Source: Anaerolineae bacterium
GTDB lineage: Bacteria; Chloroflexota; Anaerolineae; 4572-78; J111
DNA: 40,265 bases
Assembly: GCA_016931895.1 (NCBI GenBank)
Contig: JAFGDY010000156.1
Span: 1 to 40,265 of the forward strand
Direction of reading: 5' to 3'
Below, piece after piece: positions 32,300 to 40,230 of the stretch; within the stretch, counting starts at the first letter, position 1, and each line of letters opens with the position of its first letter. Made by a program: the position numbers and the translations under genes. Under the pieces are notes generated by a model, which did no database searches, had not been told where the DNA came from, and was given only the letters and a program-made list of their open reading frames with translations.

Positions 32300-33055
32300 T
32301 TATTCAACCGGAAGCTGATTACAGCTTGTTCCGATTACCTCTAACCAGTGGTAAGGTACTGTAACTTCATCAAGATAAAGGTTCAGCCTCATCTTATTTG
32401 CCAAATCAGATTGAAGTAACGATGAGTCCATATCCAAACGTTGTCTTGATCCTGGCTCCAAGAGAAATATCGCTAATAACACCTCTGGGGCAGTATTGTC
32501 TTTACAAGTCAGAATGTATGTATGAGGATTTTGTTCGTGGTTTACAATAAAAACTTCCATCTGTCCAGATAATCGAGGAATGACATAAAACTCGGTATAA
32601 TTTTCCTGTGCTATGGGTTGGTGTAGCGAAATGAATAGAATTAAGATAACGGCAGTAATGATGGCAACGGATATAGTAAGAACACTTTTTTTTATTGAAT
32701 TATCGAGATCGTCAGAGGTCATCTGTTGGCGAAAAACAAGTGTTGCCAATAAAAACCAGGAAACAATCAGGCTGGCTAAGGTAATAAATTCACGGGTTAT
32801 ATTGATATTGAGGATCACCAAACTAAAAGCCTCTAGTGTTACTAATACTGCTCCCAAGGTGAAGATGAGAATAAAACGTGTAACATCTGGTTTATCATTA
32901 TCCTCAACAAGAATCTGGGTTAGCAGCCAACCCGGAATAATGAATATTCCAATTATGCTGAGTAAATCCCCAATCCAGGCCAGTTCAAAAAACAATGAGG
33001 CTAGCGTAAAAATACTAAAAAATAATACGATAAAAAATTCCAGGAAATATTTCAT
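32300..33055 (-). CDS. Small polytopic membrane protein, possibly DUF1616-like
   Basis: A protein of 251 residues with about five hydrophobic helices in the first 150 residues. An extracytoplasmic domain of about 100 residues follows (from about HQPIAQENYTEFYV to the end). The segment IIPGWLLTQIL near residues 38-48, followed by a stretch of hydrophobic helices, resembles DUF1616 proteins. That comparison is from memory and weak. The ATG at 33055 has no clear ribosome-binding site. It is the first wholly AT-rich gene after the compositional boundary. Its role in the pathway is unknown; the external domain could bind polymer or partners. Confidence 0.6.
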   Translation of the reverse strand: MKYFLEFFIVLFFSIFTLASLFFELAWIGDLLSIIGIFIIPGWLLTQILVEDNDKPDVTRFILIFTLGAVLVTLEAFSLVILNINITREFITLASLIVSWFLLATLVFRQQMTSDDLDNSIKKSVLTISVAIITAVILILFISLHQPIAQENYTEFYVIPRLSGQMEVFIVNHEQNPHTYILTCKDNTAPEVLLAIFLLEPGSRQRLDMDSSLLQSDLANKMRLNLYLDEVTVPYHWLEVIGTSCNQLPVE

Positions 33056-33122
33056 TAGCTACAATCAGAGATACAACCACGGATACAGCCGATTTTTGCA
33101 CTCAAGGCGCTGAGAATTTATG

Positions 33123-33626
33123 TTAAGATTTGCTCATTATTGACATTGCAGACACATTCCACGCATTTAATTGTCCACGTAAAGCATTGATTAGCATGGT
33201 AGACGTGCTCGCTTTATATTCATAAGTTGACTGAACTAACACCGAAAATAATGTGCTTATTGATGGTTCCGTCACCACCACCGCCTGACCCCTGGCTTGT
33301 AAAGCTGTTGCCAATTGTTGTTGGTGGTCATCCACCACCTCACCAAATTGCTTCAACCGGGGTACCACCACCAAAGGTTTACCCTGGCGCAAGGCCGTAA
33401 TAATGGCGCCGGCGGCGGCGTGCATTACAATGATCCGGGCGGCCTGGGTCAACTCAACCATCCGTTGGCTGGTGGCAAAATCAAAATACTCGGCGTGTTT
33501 CGGCCGGTAGGTTGAACTGCCCCGCTGGATGATGACACGCTCGTCGAGTTCGGCGGCCAATTCGTCCGCCGCCTGCACCAGCCGGTCAAAACCCTGATTG
33601 TGCGTGCCCACCGTTACCAAAATCAT
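33123..33626 (-). CDS. Alg13/EpsF-like glycosyltransferase subunit
   Basis: This is the catalytic subunit of a two-part GT-B enzyme (167 residues), corresponding to the C-terminal half of MurG-like transferases. MILVTVGTHNQGFDRLVQAAD is the opening, and VMHAAAGAIITALRQGKPLVVVPR followed by DDHQQQLATAL is the nucleotide-sugar site. It pairs with the Alg14-like membrane subunit encoded just upstream; the ATG overlaps that gene's stop (ATGA at 33623-33626). A longer frame to 33755 would overlap the Alg14 gene. The last 45-50 codons are more AT-rich than the rest and read differently from typical family ends, which marks a composition boundary. Confidence 0.85.
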   Translation of the reverse strand: MILVTVGTHNQGFDRLVQAADELAAELDERVIIQRGSSTYRPKHAEYFDFATSQRMVELTQAARIIVMHAAAGAIITALRQGKPLVVVPRLKQFGEVVDDHQQQLATALQARGQAVVVTEPSISTLFSVLVQSTYEYKASTSTMLINALRGQLNAWNVSAMSIMSKS

Positions 33627-34072
33627 ATCACCGCCCCTTTGTATTGGGCCTTGGGGCCGCAAACCTTTAACAATTGGGGCCACTGCACCCAAAAAACATC
33701 CACCACCGGATAAACCAGCTTGCCGGTCAACGACAGGTCCTCCACCCGGCACCAACTTTCAATAAAAATGGTTTTGCAGCCCAACAGTTTGCCTAAATAA
33801 AAAAAGGGCAGCGCAATTTCGGCGCCCAGGCTCACTATCACCTGGGGACGTTCCCGCCGCAAAATTGACCAGGCCCAAAACGTGGCCCGGAGCATGCGCC
33901 AAACACTGGTCCCAACGTTGTCGGTAAAGTAGGCCGGGGCAATGGCCCGCACCTCCCCCTCCCGGGCGCTGTGATAGGTGGCAAAAAAAATGTCGTGCCC
34001 CTTAAAAGCGTCGAGAATTTGTAAGGTTTCGGTGAGATGACCGCCGTGCGAACAGGCCAAGCAGATTTTCAT
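33623..34072 (-). CDS. Alg14-like membrane-anchoring glycosyltransferase subunit
   Basis: A protein of 149 residues. ACSHGGHLTETLQIL (5-19) is the typical GGHLTE motif of Alg14 and bacterial PssD/EpsE-like subunits. VIVSLGAEIALPFFYLGKLLGCKTIFIESWCRV carries the conserved G-x-E region, and PQLLKVCGPKAQYKGAVI ends the domain. Alg14-type proteins bring the Alg13 partner to the membrane to add a second sugar to a lipid-linked first sugar. The ATG at 34072 has GGAGGAG 8 bases upstream. It is GC-rich, like the genes upstream. Confidence 0.87.
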   Translation of the reverse strand: MKICLACSHGGHLTETLQILDAFKGHDIFFATYHSAREGEVRAIAPAYFTDNVGTSVWRMLRATFWAWSILRRERPQVIVSLGAEIALPFFYLGKLLGCKTIFIESWCRVEDLSLTGKLVYPVVDVFWVQWPQLLKVCGPKAQYKGAVI

Positions 34073-34086
34073 TACCGCTTCTCCTC

Positions 34087-35190
34087 CTAAACCAAGATCA
34101 AAGCCACCCGCTGCAACCAGTAAAAAACCGGATCAAAAACCAGATGCGCTGCTTGGGCTATCGGTCCTCCCCCGGTTTGCTCATACGCCAGCCGGTAGGC
34201 ACACCGGGCAATCAACTCGCGGTCTGATATTTGTTTCAAGGCCTGCACCTGTTGCCGGCTACGCCTGATTTGCGGCCAATGGGTGGCAATCCACAGATAA
34301 GCCCGTAGTTTGTTAGCTAAATTTCTGCGCTCGCGCACCAGCACAAAACCCCAGGTGATAATTTCGGCCAGCAGCAGGGCCGGTAAAAGGGCCAGCAACG
34401 TGCGCCAGTTTAAACTTTTGAGCAGTTTAAGGTAACGATTGCGCTCCTGGTAAAATGTTTTTTGCGGGCCAAACCGCAGCGTGTAATCGTGATACACTAC
34501 CGCCTCGGGCACGTACCAACAGCGATACCCGGCCAGCCGCGCCCGCCAGGAAAGGTCGGTGTCTTCCATATACATAAAGAAGGTGTGGTCAAAACCGCCG
34601 AGCCTGGTGAACAACTCCCGCAAAATCACAAACGCCGCGCCCGAAACCGCATCCACTTCATTCTGGCTCGACAGGGCATTTCGCTGCTGACCCACCCCCC
34701 GGCAGAGAGTCAGGCCGGTGTAGTGGATGTCGTTGCCACAGGTGTTGATGATTTCTTTATCCTTGAGCAGCAAAATTTTGGGCGTAACCAGCCCCACTTG
34801 AGGGTCAGCCACCAGCGCCTCCAGCAGGGCATCCAGCCAGCCGGGCACCACCACGGTATCGGGGTTGAGAAAGGCCAGGTAACGGCCCGTGGCGGCCTGC
34901 GCGCCCAGGTTGCAACCCCGACTAAAACCTAAATTGCTTTCACTGCGAATAAGTTGTACGGTAGGGAAATGCTGGGCCACGTAATCGGCGCTGCCGTCGG
35001 TAGAGGCGTTGTCAAACACAATGATTTCGTCGTTTGGATTAAAATTGGATAGAAGCGAGTTAAGACAAGGCGGCAAGTAGCGCCAGCCATTATAGTTGAC
35101 AATGACCACACTGCACCGGGCCGTTTCCCGCCAGGCCATCGGCGCAAAACGGAGGGGGGGGTATAGTTGAGTGATTATCTCGGTTGGCAT
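34087..35190 (-). CDS. Family 2 glycosyltransferase, rhamnosyltransferase-like
   Basis: A protein of 367 residues. CSVVIVNYNGWRYL opens the GT-A fold, IIVFDNASTDGSADYV binds nucleotide, and YLAFLNPDTVV carries the metal site. GFDHTFFMYMEDTDLSWRARLAGY is the acceptor region of WbbL/RfbN-like rhamnosyltransferases. A hydrophobic segment (LLALLPALLLAEIITWGFVLV) and a basic tail follow. The ATG at 35190 has GGAGG 5 bases upstream; a GTG two codons earlier is less likely. It lies 18 bases from the upstream gene and 14 from the Alg14 gene. Rhamnose transfer is likely at subfamily level only. Confidence 0.87.
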   Translation of the reverse strand: MPTEIITQLYPPLRFAPMAWRETARCSVVIVNYNGWRYLPPCLNSLLSNFNPNDEIIVFDNASTDGSADYVAQHFPTVQLIRSESNLGFSRGCNLGAQAATGRYLAFLNPDTVVVPGWLDALLEALVADPQVGLVTPKILLLKDKEIINTCGNDIHYTGLTLCRGVGQQRNALSSQNEVDAVSGAAFVILRELFTRLGGFDHTFFMYMEDTDLSWRARLAGYRCWYVPEAVVYHDYTLRFGPQKTFYQERNRYLKLLKSLNWRTLLALLPALLLAEIITWGFVLVRERRNLANKLRAYLWIATHWPQIRRSRQQVQALKQISDRELIARCAYRLAYEQTGGGPIAQAAHLVFDPVFYWLQRVALILV

Positions 35191-35208
35191 CTCCACCTCC
35201 TGCCGGGT

Positions 35209-36186
35209 TCAGGCTTCCGGTTCGCTGGAACGCAGCATGCGCATCAGCGGTTGACCGGCATGAACGACAAAGCCGGCCAGCAAAATCACCAGGCCAACTA
35301 TGGTAAACGGAAAGGTGGCGGTCAAGTAAACCGGATCAGGGGGAGGATGGGGTTGGTAAAAATCCGGGGGCCATATTCCCCAGAGCAGGCCAAACAACAG
35401 GCAAAGCACGCTCAAACTACTACAGCAAAGCGCCGGCCGGTGGCAGGCCGTCAACCTTAAAATTCCGGCCAGCACCAGCAAGCCCTGCACCAGCACCGAA
35501 CGTTTGACCTTACCCTCATACCGAACCGTAACCGGCACTTCGGCCACTCTCAGCCCAAACTTGCGGGCCAAAAACTGCATTTCGGATTCTACGGCAAAGC
35601 CGTTGGATTGAAACGAGATGGCCCGCAAGGCCCCGGCGGAGAAGGCTCTAAAACCGCATTGGGTGTCGGTGAGGGAGATGCCGGAGATTTGGTTGATGAT
35701 GAAATTAAAAACGCGGTGTCCCCAGATACGGTGGCGGGGCGTGTTGCTGGTATTTTGCAGGTAGCGAGAGCCAACCACCAGGTCCGCCTGACCGGTCAAA
35801 ATGGGGGCGATCAGCCTGGTCGTTTCTTGAGGCAAATGTTGTCCATCGGCGTCAATCGTGATCACCAGATCAGGGTTCAATTTGTAAGCCGCCCGGAAGC
35901 CGGTGTCCAAGGCGGCGCCCTTACCTTGGTTTTGCGCGTGGCTTACTACGGTTGCGCCGGCGGCCCGGGCTACCTCGGCAGTGCCGTCGGTGGAGCCGTC
36001 GTCTACCACCAGCACCACGGCCGCATACCGGCGCATCTCCAGCGCAATCTGGCCAATCGTTCGGGCCTCATTGTAAGCCGGAATGATGGCGACTACGGTT
36101 TGGTCGCCAGGATGATAAGGATGTTGCCTTTTGGGAAGGGTAGGTCTGATATTTATCAAGTTGACGTCGTAATAAGCCAGGGCCAT
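35209..36186 (-). CDS. Dolichyl-phosphate-mannose-synthase-like glycosyltransferase with two membrane helices
   Basis: A 325-residue GT2 protein. VVAIIPAYNEARTI is the start, VVDDGSTDGT (60-69) the nucleotide loop and ITIDADGQHLP (109-119) the catalytic metal site. TDTQCGFRAF is diagnostic of DPM-type enzymes that load a sugar onto a polyprenyl phosphate. Two helices after residue 230 (LCCSSLSVLCLLFGLLWGI and FTIVGLVILLAGFVV) anchor it. The ATG at 36186 has GGAG 7 bases upstream. As the first intact gene it may supply the polyprenyl-phosphate sugar donor used by the GT-C enzyme downstream. Confidence 0.88.
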   Translation of the reverse strand: MALAYYDVNLINIRPTLPKRQHPYHPGDQTVVAIIPAYNEARTIGQIALEMRRYAAVVLVVDDGSTDGTAEVARAAGATVVSHAQNQGKGAALDTGFRAAYKLNPDLVITIDADGQHLPQETTRLIAPILTGQADLVVGSRYLQNTSNTPRHRIWGHRVFNFIINQISGISLTDTQCGFRAFSAGALRAISFQSNGFAVESEMQFLARKFGLRVAEVPVTVRYEGKVKRSVLVQGLLVLAGILRLTACHRPALCCSSLSVLCLLFGLLWGIWPPDFYQPHPPPDPVYLTATFPFTIVGLVILLAGFVVHAGQPLMRMLRSSEPEA

Positions 36187-36198
36187 TTTTCTTCTCCG

Positions 36199-36675
36199 TT
36201 AGGGTAGGGTCTGGGTGACGCTCGCTGCGGGGTTATCAGTTTTTAAGCCATTATGATCAACGATCTCTAATAAAGCGGGATGTTCTTGCAACACCTGCGC
36301 CACAGTTTTGCCTTCGCCGCGTTTGGGCGGTCTGGACCAGCGGCCATTGGCCAGTGCAGATAGGGCAGGCAAAATATCGCGGGTGTTCCGGCTGACGGTT
36401 GATTTATCAACCTCAAACAAAAACCCCAGGGCCTCCGTATTCAAATACAGGTGGAGCAACATCAGGGTCATCAACAACCGGTCCTTCAGCTTTAATTTAT
36501 AATCCGGCCCGCCGCCGACACAGCGCCGGCGATCGGGGCGATCAAGCCGCTGGTAATGTTTACGTAACCAGTAGGGTTCCAATTTTTGCAACAATTCATT
36601 GAATTTGACCACGCTCACCCCGCTAAGCTCCTGAAAGAGGATGGGTTTTTGTTTTAATTGTTCATAAGTAATCAT
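36199..36675 (-). pseudogene. Truncated IS5-type transposase (N-terminal helix-turn-helix domain only)
   Basis: A 158-residue frame matching the N-terminal part of IS5-family DDE transposases. YKLKLKDRLLMTLMLLHLYLNTEALGFLFEVDKSTVSRN is the HTH region, followed by KTVAQVLQEHPALLEIVDHNG. Intact relatives continue at that point with the first catalytic aspartate in a DATE-type motif and then the DDE domain. Here the protein diverges (VDHNGLKTDNP) and stops 21 residues later, so no catalytic domain exists. The remaining space to the next gene is 12 bases, showing deletion instead of frameshift. It lies at the upstream edge of the polysaccharide locus. Confidence 0.8.
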
Positions 36676-37067
36676 CAGCCCTCACCTTGTTTTACCTGAT
36701 GATGGACTACACCGCTTTGTTAACATTTTGTAATTATCGTGCAACAACTACAAGTTATAGTACAACAACCTAGTCTTCCTTCAAACCCCAAAAGTTAGGG
36801 GTTGTGCTTAGCCAAAGGTACTACTTGCTATTTTTGACGAACGACGAACGACCAACGCCGAACGACCAACGACAAAGTTTGGTCGTTCGGCGGCGCCAAC
36901 AGAGCTATTAAGGCTGAAGGCAACTTATTTTGGTGAATTCCTGAAAATTGATGACCCGGATTACCTATTGGTGGTGGTAACTTATTATGATACCATGGTA
37001 ATTGGTTTACCGGGCCAAAGGACGCGAGGAGGAGGCAGGGGTTTAACTAAGTTAAGGAGGCCAACCT
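36676..37067. other. Intergenic region between transposase remnant and envelope operon
   Basis: This is 392 bases without a gene. It contains AACCCC/GGGGTT (36784-36803) and a stem CCGAACGACCAA (36858-36869) / TTGGTCGTTCGG (36879-36890), within a CGAACGACCAACG-type repeat (36838-36872). I saw no convincing promoter, although a TATGAT lies at 36986-36991. AAGGAGG at about 37055 is the ribosome-binding site of the next gene. Confidence 0.5.
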
Positions 37068-38444
37068 ATGCAACGATCCATCCCATTCCTCTGGATTCTG
37101 GTGATCTTGCTCTTGATTTTCAACTTGGGCCTGGCATACAGCCTCAACCGGGCCAGGCTTGCGGCCATTACCACCCTGACCAAAGTTGAAACAATGCTGG
37201 ATCACCTGGCCAACGACGAACTGGCATTCAACGTTGAAGTGAACCAGCCCGTGCCGATAAAGGCAGAAATCCCCTTTAATCAAACCGTAGCCGTTCCCCT
37301 TGATACGGTGGTGCCTATTGACCAGGCCCTGACCCTGCCCTTTCCGCTGCCCAATACTGACCCGCTCGAGGTTCCGCTCAAACTGGAGGTGCCTCTCAAA
37401 ATGGTGGTGCCGGTTACTTTCAACCAGACCATTCCGCTGGATACGGTCGTGCAGTTGCGCGCCACCGTTCCGGTCAAGGTCAGGCTGGGGCAAACTTCGC
37501 TGGCCGGTTACCTGGGGCAGGCCAAACTGTACACGGCCCACCTGAAAAGCCGGTTGATGCTCCTGCCGGGAGCGCCAGCAGGATTAGCCCTGGTAGCCCC
37601 CGCTCGCCGGGCCGATCTGGATATTGAGCCGGTCCAGGCGAATGAACCCTCTCCGAGCACCCAACCGCCGGAACCTGCTCAATCCGCTGAACCTTCCCTG
37701 GTTGAGTCTCAACTTGTTGAACCACAACCTCCTGAACCGCAATCTGTTGAGCCTGTTCCACAAATTGAACCGCAGCCCGCCGCTCCACTCGCCGGCCAAC
37801 AACCTACCCCCATTGTTGAACCGGGAAACGCGCCGGAAGGCAATGCGTCGGGAGTGACTCCCGATCCGCCCCCTGCTGTTATTCCCCCACCGGCAACGCA
37901 GCCGGCAGCGGAGACAACGCCGGCGCCATCGCCGGAAAATAACCCTCCGCCGGCCACCCCAACGCCAACCCTTCAGCCTTCTCCCCGGCCAACCAATAGC
38001 CAGGCTGTGCCAAACCCCACCGCCATTGTCACCCCGCCTGTTGCCAATAACAACCAGCAGGCGGCCCTGTTGAGCTACGCCGAAACCGTGTCTGAACTGG
38101 GGGGACAGATTACCATCGCCGGGGAAGACTTTAAACAAAGCACGCTGGCCTACGCAGGCGGCGGTTTAACCCTGGCCGAATTTCAAACCGAGTTTTTAAT
38201 ATTTGAGCCAAAAGTGCGCGGCCCCATGCAACAGATCAACCGGCTCACTCCTCCCCCGGCCGCAGAGGGGGTCCATCAAAAATTGACCGCCGGCCTGAAC
38301 CAGTGCGACCAGGCCATGGATTTGATGACCCAATGGTTTGAAACGCAGCAGAGCGACGCCAAAGAAACGACGGCGATTTTGATCTTTACTTGTTTGAGTC
38401 AGGTTGAGGAAGCAAAAGCCGACCTGCGCGACCTGGTAAATTGA
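37068..38444 (+). CDS. Membrane-anchored proline-rich envelope protein
   Basis: A hypothetical protein of 458 residues. One membrane helix near residues 8-25 leads to an extracytoplasmic part. Residues 50-140 contain two copies of a hydrophobic beta-rich motif (PFNQTVAVPLDTVVPI and PVTFNQTIPLDTVVQL). A long Pro/Glu/Gln/Thr linker follows (about 185-330) with degenerate E-P-Q repeats. The last 125 residues, from about SYAETVSELGGQI, look alpha-helical with two cysteines (CDQAMD, CLSQ) and are unrecognised. AAGGAGG 7-8 bases before the ATG supports the start. It lies 18 bases from the peptidase gene in the same direction, so the pair is likely co-transcribed. Confidence 0.75.
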   Translation: MQRSIPFLWILVILLLIFNLGLAYSLNRARLAAITTLTKVETMLDHLANDELAFNVEVNQPVPIKAEIPFNQTVAVPLDTVVPIDQALTLPFPLPNTDPLEVPLKLEVPLKMVVPVTFNQTIPLDTVVQLRATVPVKVRLGQTSLAGYLGQAKLYTAHLKSRLMLLPGAPAGLALVAPARRADLDIEPVQANEPSPSTQPPEPAQSAEPSLVESQLVEPQPPEPQSVEPVPQIEPQPAAPLAGQQPTPIVEPGNAPEGNASGVTPDPPPAVIPPPATQPAAETTPAPSPENNPPPATPTPTLQPSPRPTNSQAVPNPTAIVTPPVANNNQQAALLSYAETVSELGGQITIAGEDFKQSTLAYAGGGLTLAEFQTEFLIFEPKVRGPMQQINRLTPPPAAEGVHQKLTAGLNQCDQAMDLMTQWFETQQSDAKETTAILIFTCLSQVEEAKADLRDLVN

Positions 38445-38462
38445 GTTGAACAGGAATATCCC

Positions 38463-39980
38463 ATGAGATTTTTGTTGACCAACGTCATCTTCATCATGGG
38501 CCTCGTCTCGCTCCTGGCCTGTCAATCAATAGGGGCCGGCGGGAATGAGCCGCCTGTTGCCACATTACCCTCCGACCCTTTTGCAGCCGATTGGCATGAC
38601 CGGGCCATCTTTCGGTCGGGCCTGGTCAAGGCGGAGCAGGATATTTTGGACGAGCTGCCGGGAGCCAGTACGTACCGGATAAAGTTACAGATTTCCGACG
38701 ACCTGCTCGCCTTCACCGGGCAGGAGGAAGTGCTTTACACCAATCGAGAAACCGTAACCCTTAATGAAATTTATTTTCGCCTGTTCGCCAATACCATGGG
38801 TGGTCAAGGCGCGGTGGCGGACGTCAAGGTCAACGGGCAGGTCGTGTCACCTGAGTACGAATTCCAGAACAGCGCTATTCGAGTGCCCCTGCCGGCGCCG
38901 CTGGCCCCGGGCGAGCAGGCCCATCTTCAGCTAAACTTTGTTGTTCAAGCCGGCCAAACCTCGGCGGGCAATTACGGCTTGTTTGGCTACATTGATGAGT
39001 TTTTGATGTTAGACGGATTCTACCCGGTGATTCCGGTTTACACCGAAAAAGGTTGGTATCTCCAGGTGCCGCCGCCCAACGCCGACACCTCTTACTCCGA
39101 CGTCAGTTTTTATCTGGTGCAGGTGACCGCGCCGGCCCGGTTAACGGTGGCGGCGAGCGGCGTTGAGGTTGAACGCCGGGTTGAGGCGGACCGCCAGATT
39201 CTAACGTTTGCCGCCGGCCCGGCCCGTGATTTTTACCTGGCGGCCAGCGAAAACTTTGCCGTGGTCAGCGCCACCATCGGCGAAACCACCGTCAACAGTT
39301 ACGCCCCATCAGACCAAATGGGCCAGGCCGAACTGGCGCTGGAATTTACCGCCAACGCCCTGCGCACCTTCAACCAACAATTCATCCCCTACCCTTATAC
39401 CGAGTTTGACGTGTTGGGCCTGCCCATTGAGGCCCTGGGCATAGAGTATCCCGGCATTGTGGGCATCTCTCTGCTGCTCTACGACCCCGACCAAAAAATA
39501 GGCGCGGTCTCCTCGCGGATTCTACTGGAAAGTACGGTGGTGCACGAAGTAGGGCACCAGTGGTTTTATAACCTGGTGGGCAACGACCAGATAGACGAAC
39601 CCTGGCTCGATGAGTCGCTGGTGCAATACACCACTATAATTTACTTCACCAACGTCTATGGGCAGGCCACCGGCTGGACGGTTCGCGCCTCTTGGGAGAA
39701 TCAGTGGCAGGCCATTGGCCGGCCGGACATGCCCATTGGCTTACCGGCCGCCGCCTACACCCGCGACGAATACACCGCCGTTGTGTATGGTCGCGGCCCC
39801 CTTTTTATCACCGCCCTGGCCGAAACAATGGGGCAGCGCTCATTTAATGAATTTTTCCGCGATTACCAGCAAACGCACAAATGGCGCCACAGCAGCACCG
39901 CCTCCTTCAAACAACTGGCCGAACAACACTGCCAATGCGACCTGACCGGCCTGTTTGAAACCTGGGTTTATGAGAAATAA
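38463..39980 (+). CDS. M1-family-like metallopeptidase lipoprotein
   Basis: A protein of 505 residues. The signal peptide ends VSLLAC (Cys20), giving a lipoprotein. Residues 60-270 form the N-terminal beta-domain typical of M1 aminopeptidases. The catalytic part holds HEVGH (361-365), and Glu384 in DEPWLDE lies 18 residues after the second histidine, giving the HExxH-x18-E zinc site. The exopeptidase motif GAMEN is absent; GIEYPG stands at that place, as in other aminopeptidase-like secreted members. It acts outside the cytoplasm. Substrate unknown; it may process the partner protein encoded upstream. No separate promoter is visible in the 18-base gap. Confidence 0.85.
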   Translation: MRFLLTNVIFIMGLVSLLACQSIGAGGNEPPVATLPSDPFAADWHDRAIFRSGLVKAEQDILDELPGASTYRIKLQISDDLLAFTGQEEVLYTNRETVTLNEIYFRLFANTMGGQGAVADVKVNGQVVSPEYEFQNSAIRVPLPAPLAPGEQAHLQLNFVVQAGQTSAGNYGLFGYIDEFLMLDGFYPVIPVYTEKGWYLQVPPPNADTSYSDVSFYLVQVTAPARLTVAASGVEVERRVEADRQILTFAAGPARDFYLAASENFAVVSATIGETTVNSYAPSDQMGQAELALEFTANALRTFNQQFIPYPYTEFDVLGLPIEALGIEYPGIVGISLLLYDPDQKIGAVSSRILLESTVVHEVGHQWFYNLVGNDQIDEPWLDESLVQYTTIIYFTNVYGQATGWTVRASWENQWQAIGRPDMPIGLPAAAYTRDEYTAVVYGRGPLFITALAETMGQRSFNEFFRDYQQTHKWRHSSTASFKQLAEQHCQCDLTGLFETWVYEK

Positions 39981-40008
39981 AATAGGAGTTACGCAGTTGG
40001 ATAAAATA

Positions 40009-40087
40009 GGACGCAGATGAACGCAGATTTTCGCTGATTAGGTCAAAAAATATTTAAATTCTGCGTTTTCAGCGTGAATCTGCGTCC
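40009..40087. repeat. Inverted-repeat element downstream of the peptidase gene
   Basis: GGACGCAGAT (40009-40018) faces ATCTGCGTCC (40078-40087), and the pairing continues with mismatches for about 30 bases on each side around an AT-rich centre. GGAGTTACGCAG at 39985-39996 lies just before it and matches the ends of the 85-bp element at 16724. Together they look like remnants of small mobile elements. Confidence 0.6.
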
Positions 40088-40148
40088 AAAATTCCTTCTA
40101 TACTAAAAACAGAATGGAACCAATACTTTTGTTAAGCGACAAGCTGAA

Positions 40149-40230
40149 TGTCATTTCGAGGCCATAAGCCGAGAAATTTCCTTCTAAAGGTACGGTTTCG
40201 AGGAGATTTCTCCCTTCGGTCGAAATGACA
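40149..40230. repeat. Inverted repeat TGTCATTTCGA near the window end
   Basis: TGTCATTTCGA (40149-40159) is the complement of TCGAAATGACA (40220-40230), with GAGAAATTTCC and GGAGATTTCTC pairing inside. It is a typical dispersed intergenic hairpin and resembles in style the repeat at 37-140. Confidence 0.6.

Noticed and set aside
35608-36207. Open frame of 199 codons on the plus strand
   Set aside because: It is antisense to the DPM-like glycosyltransferase, with no ribosome-binding site or domain.
36838-36890. Possible terminal inverted repeat of the truncated transposase element
   Set aside because: The repeat is internally palindromic and no matching copy was seen on the other side of the remnant.
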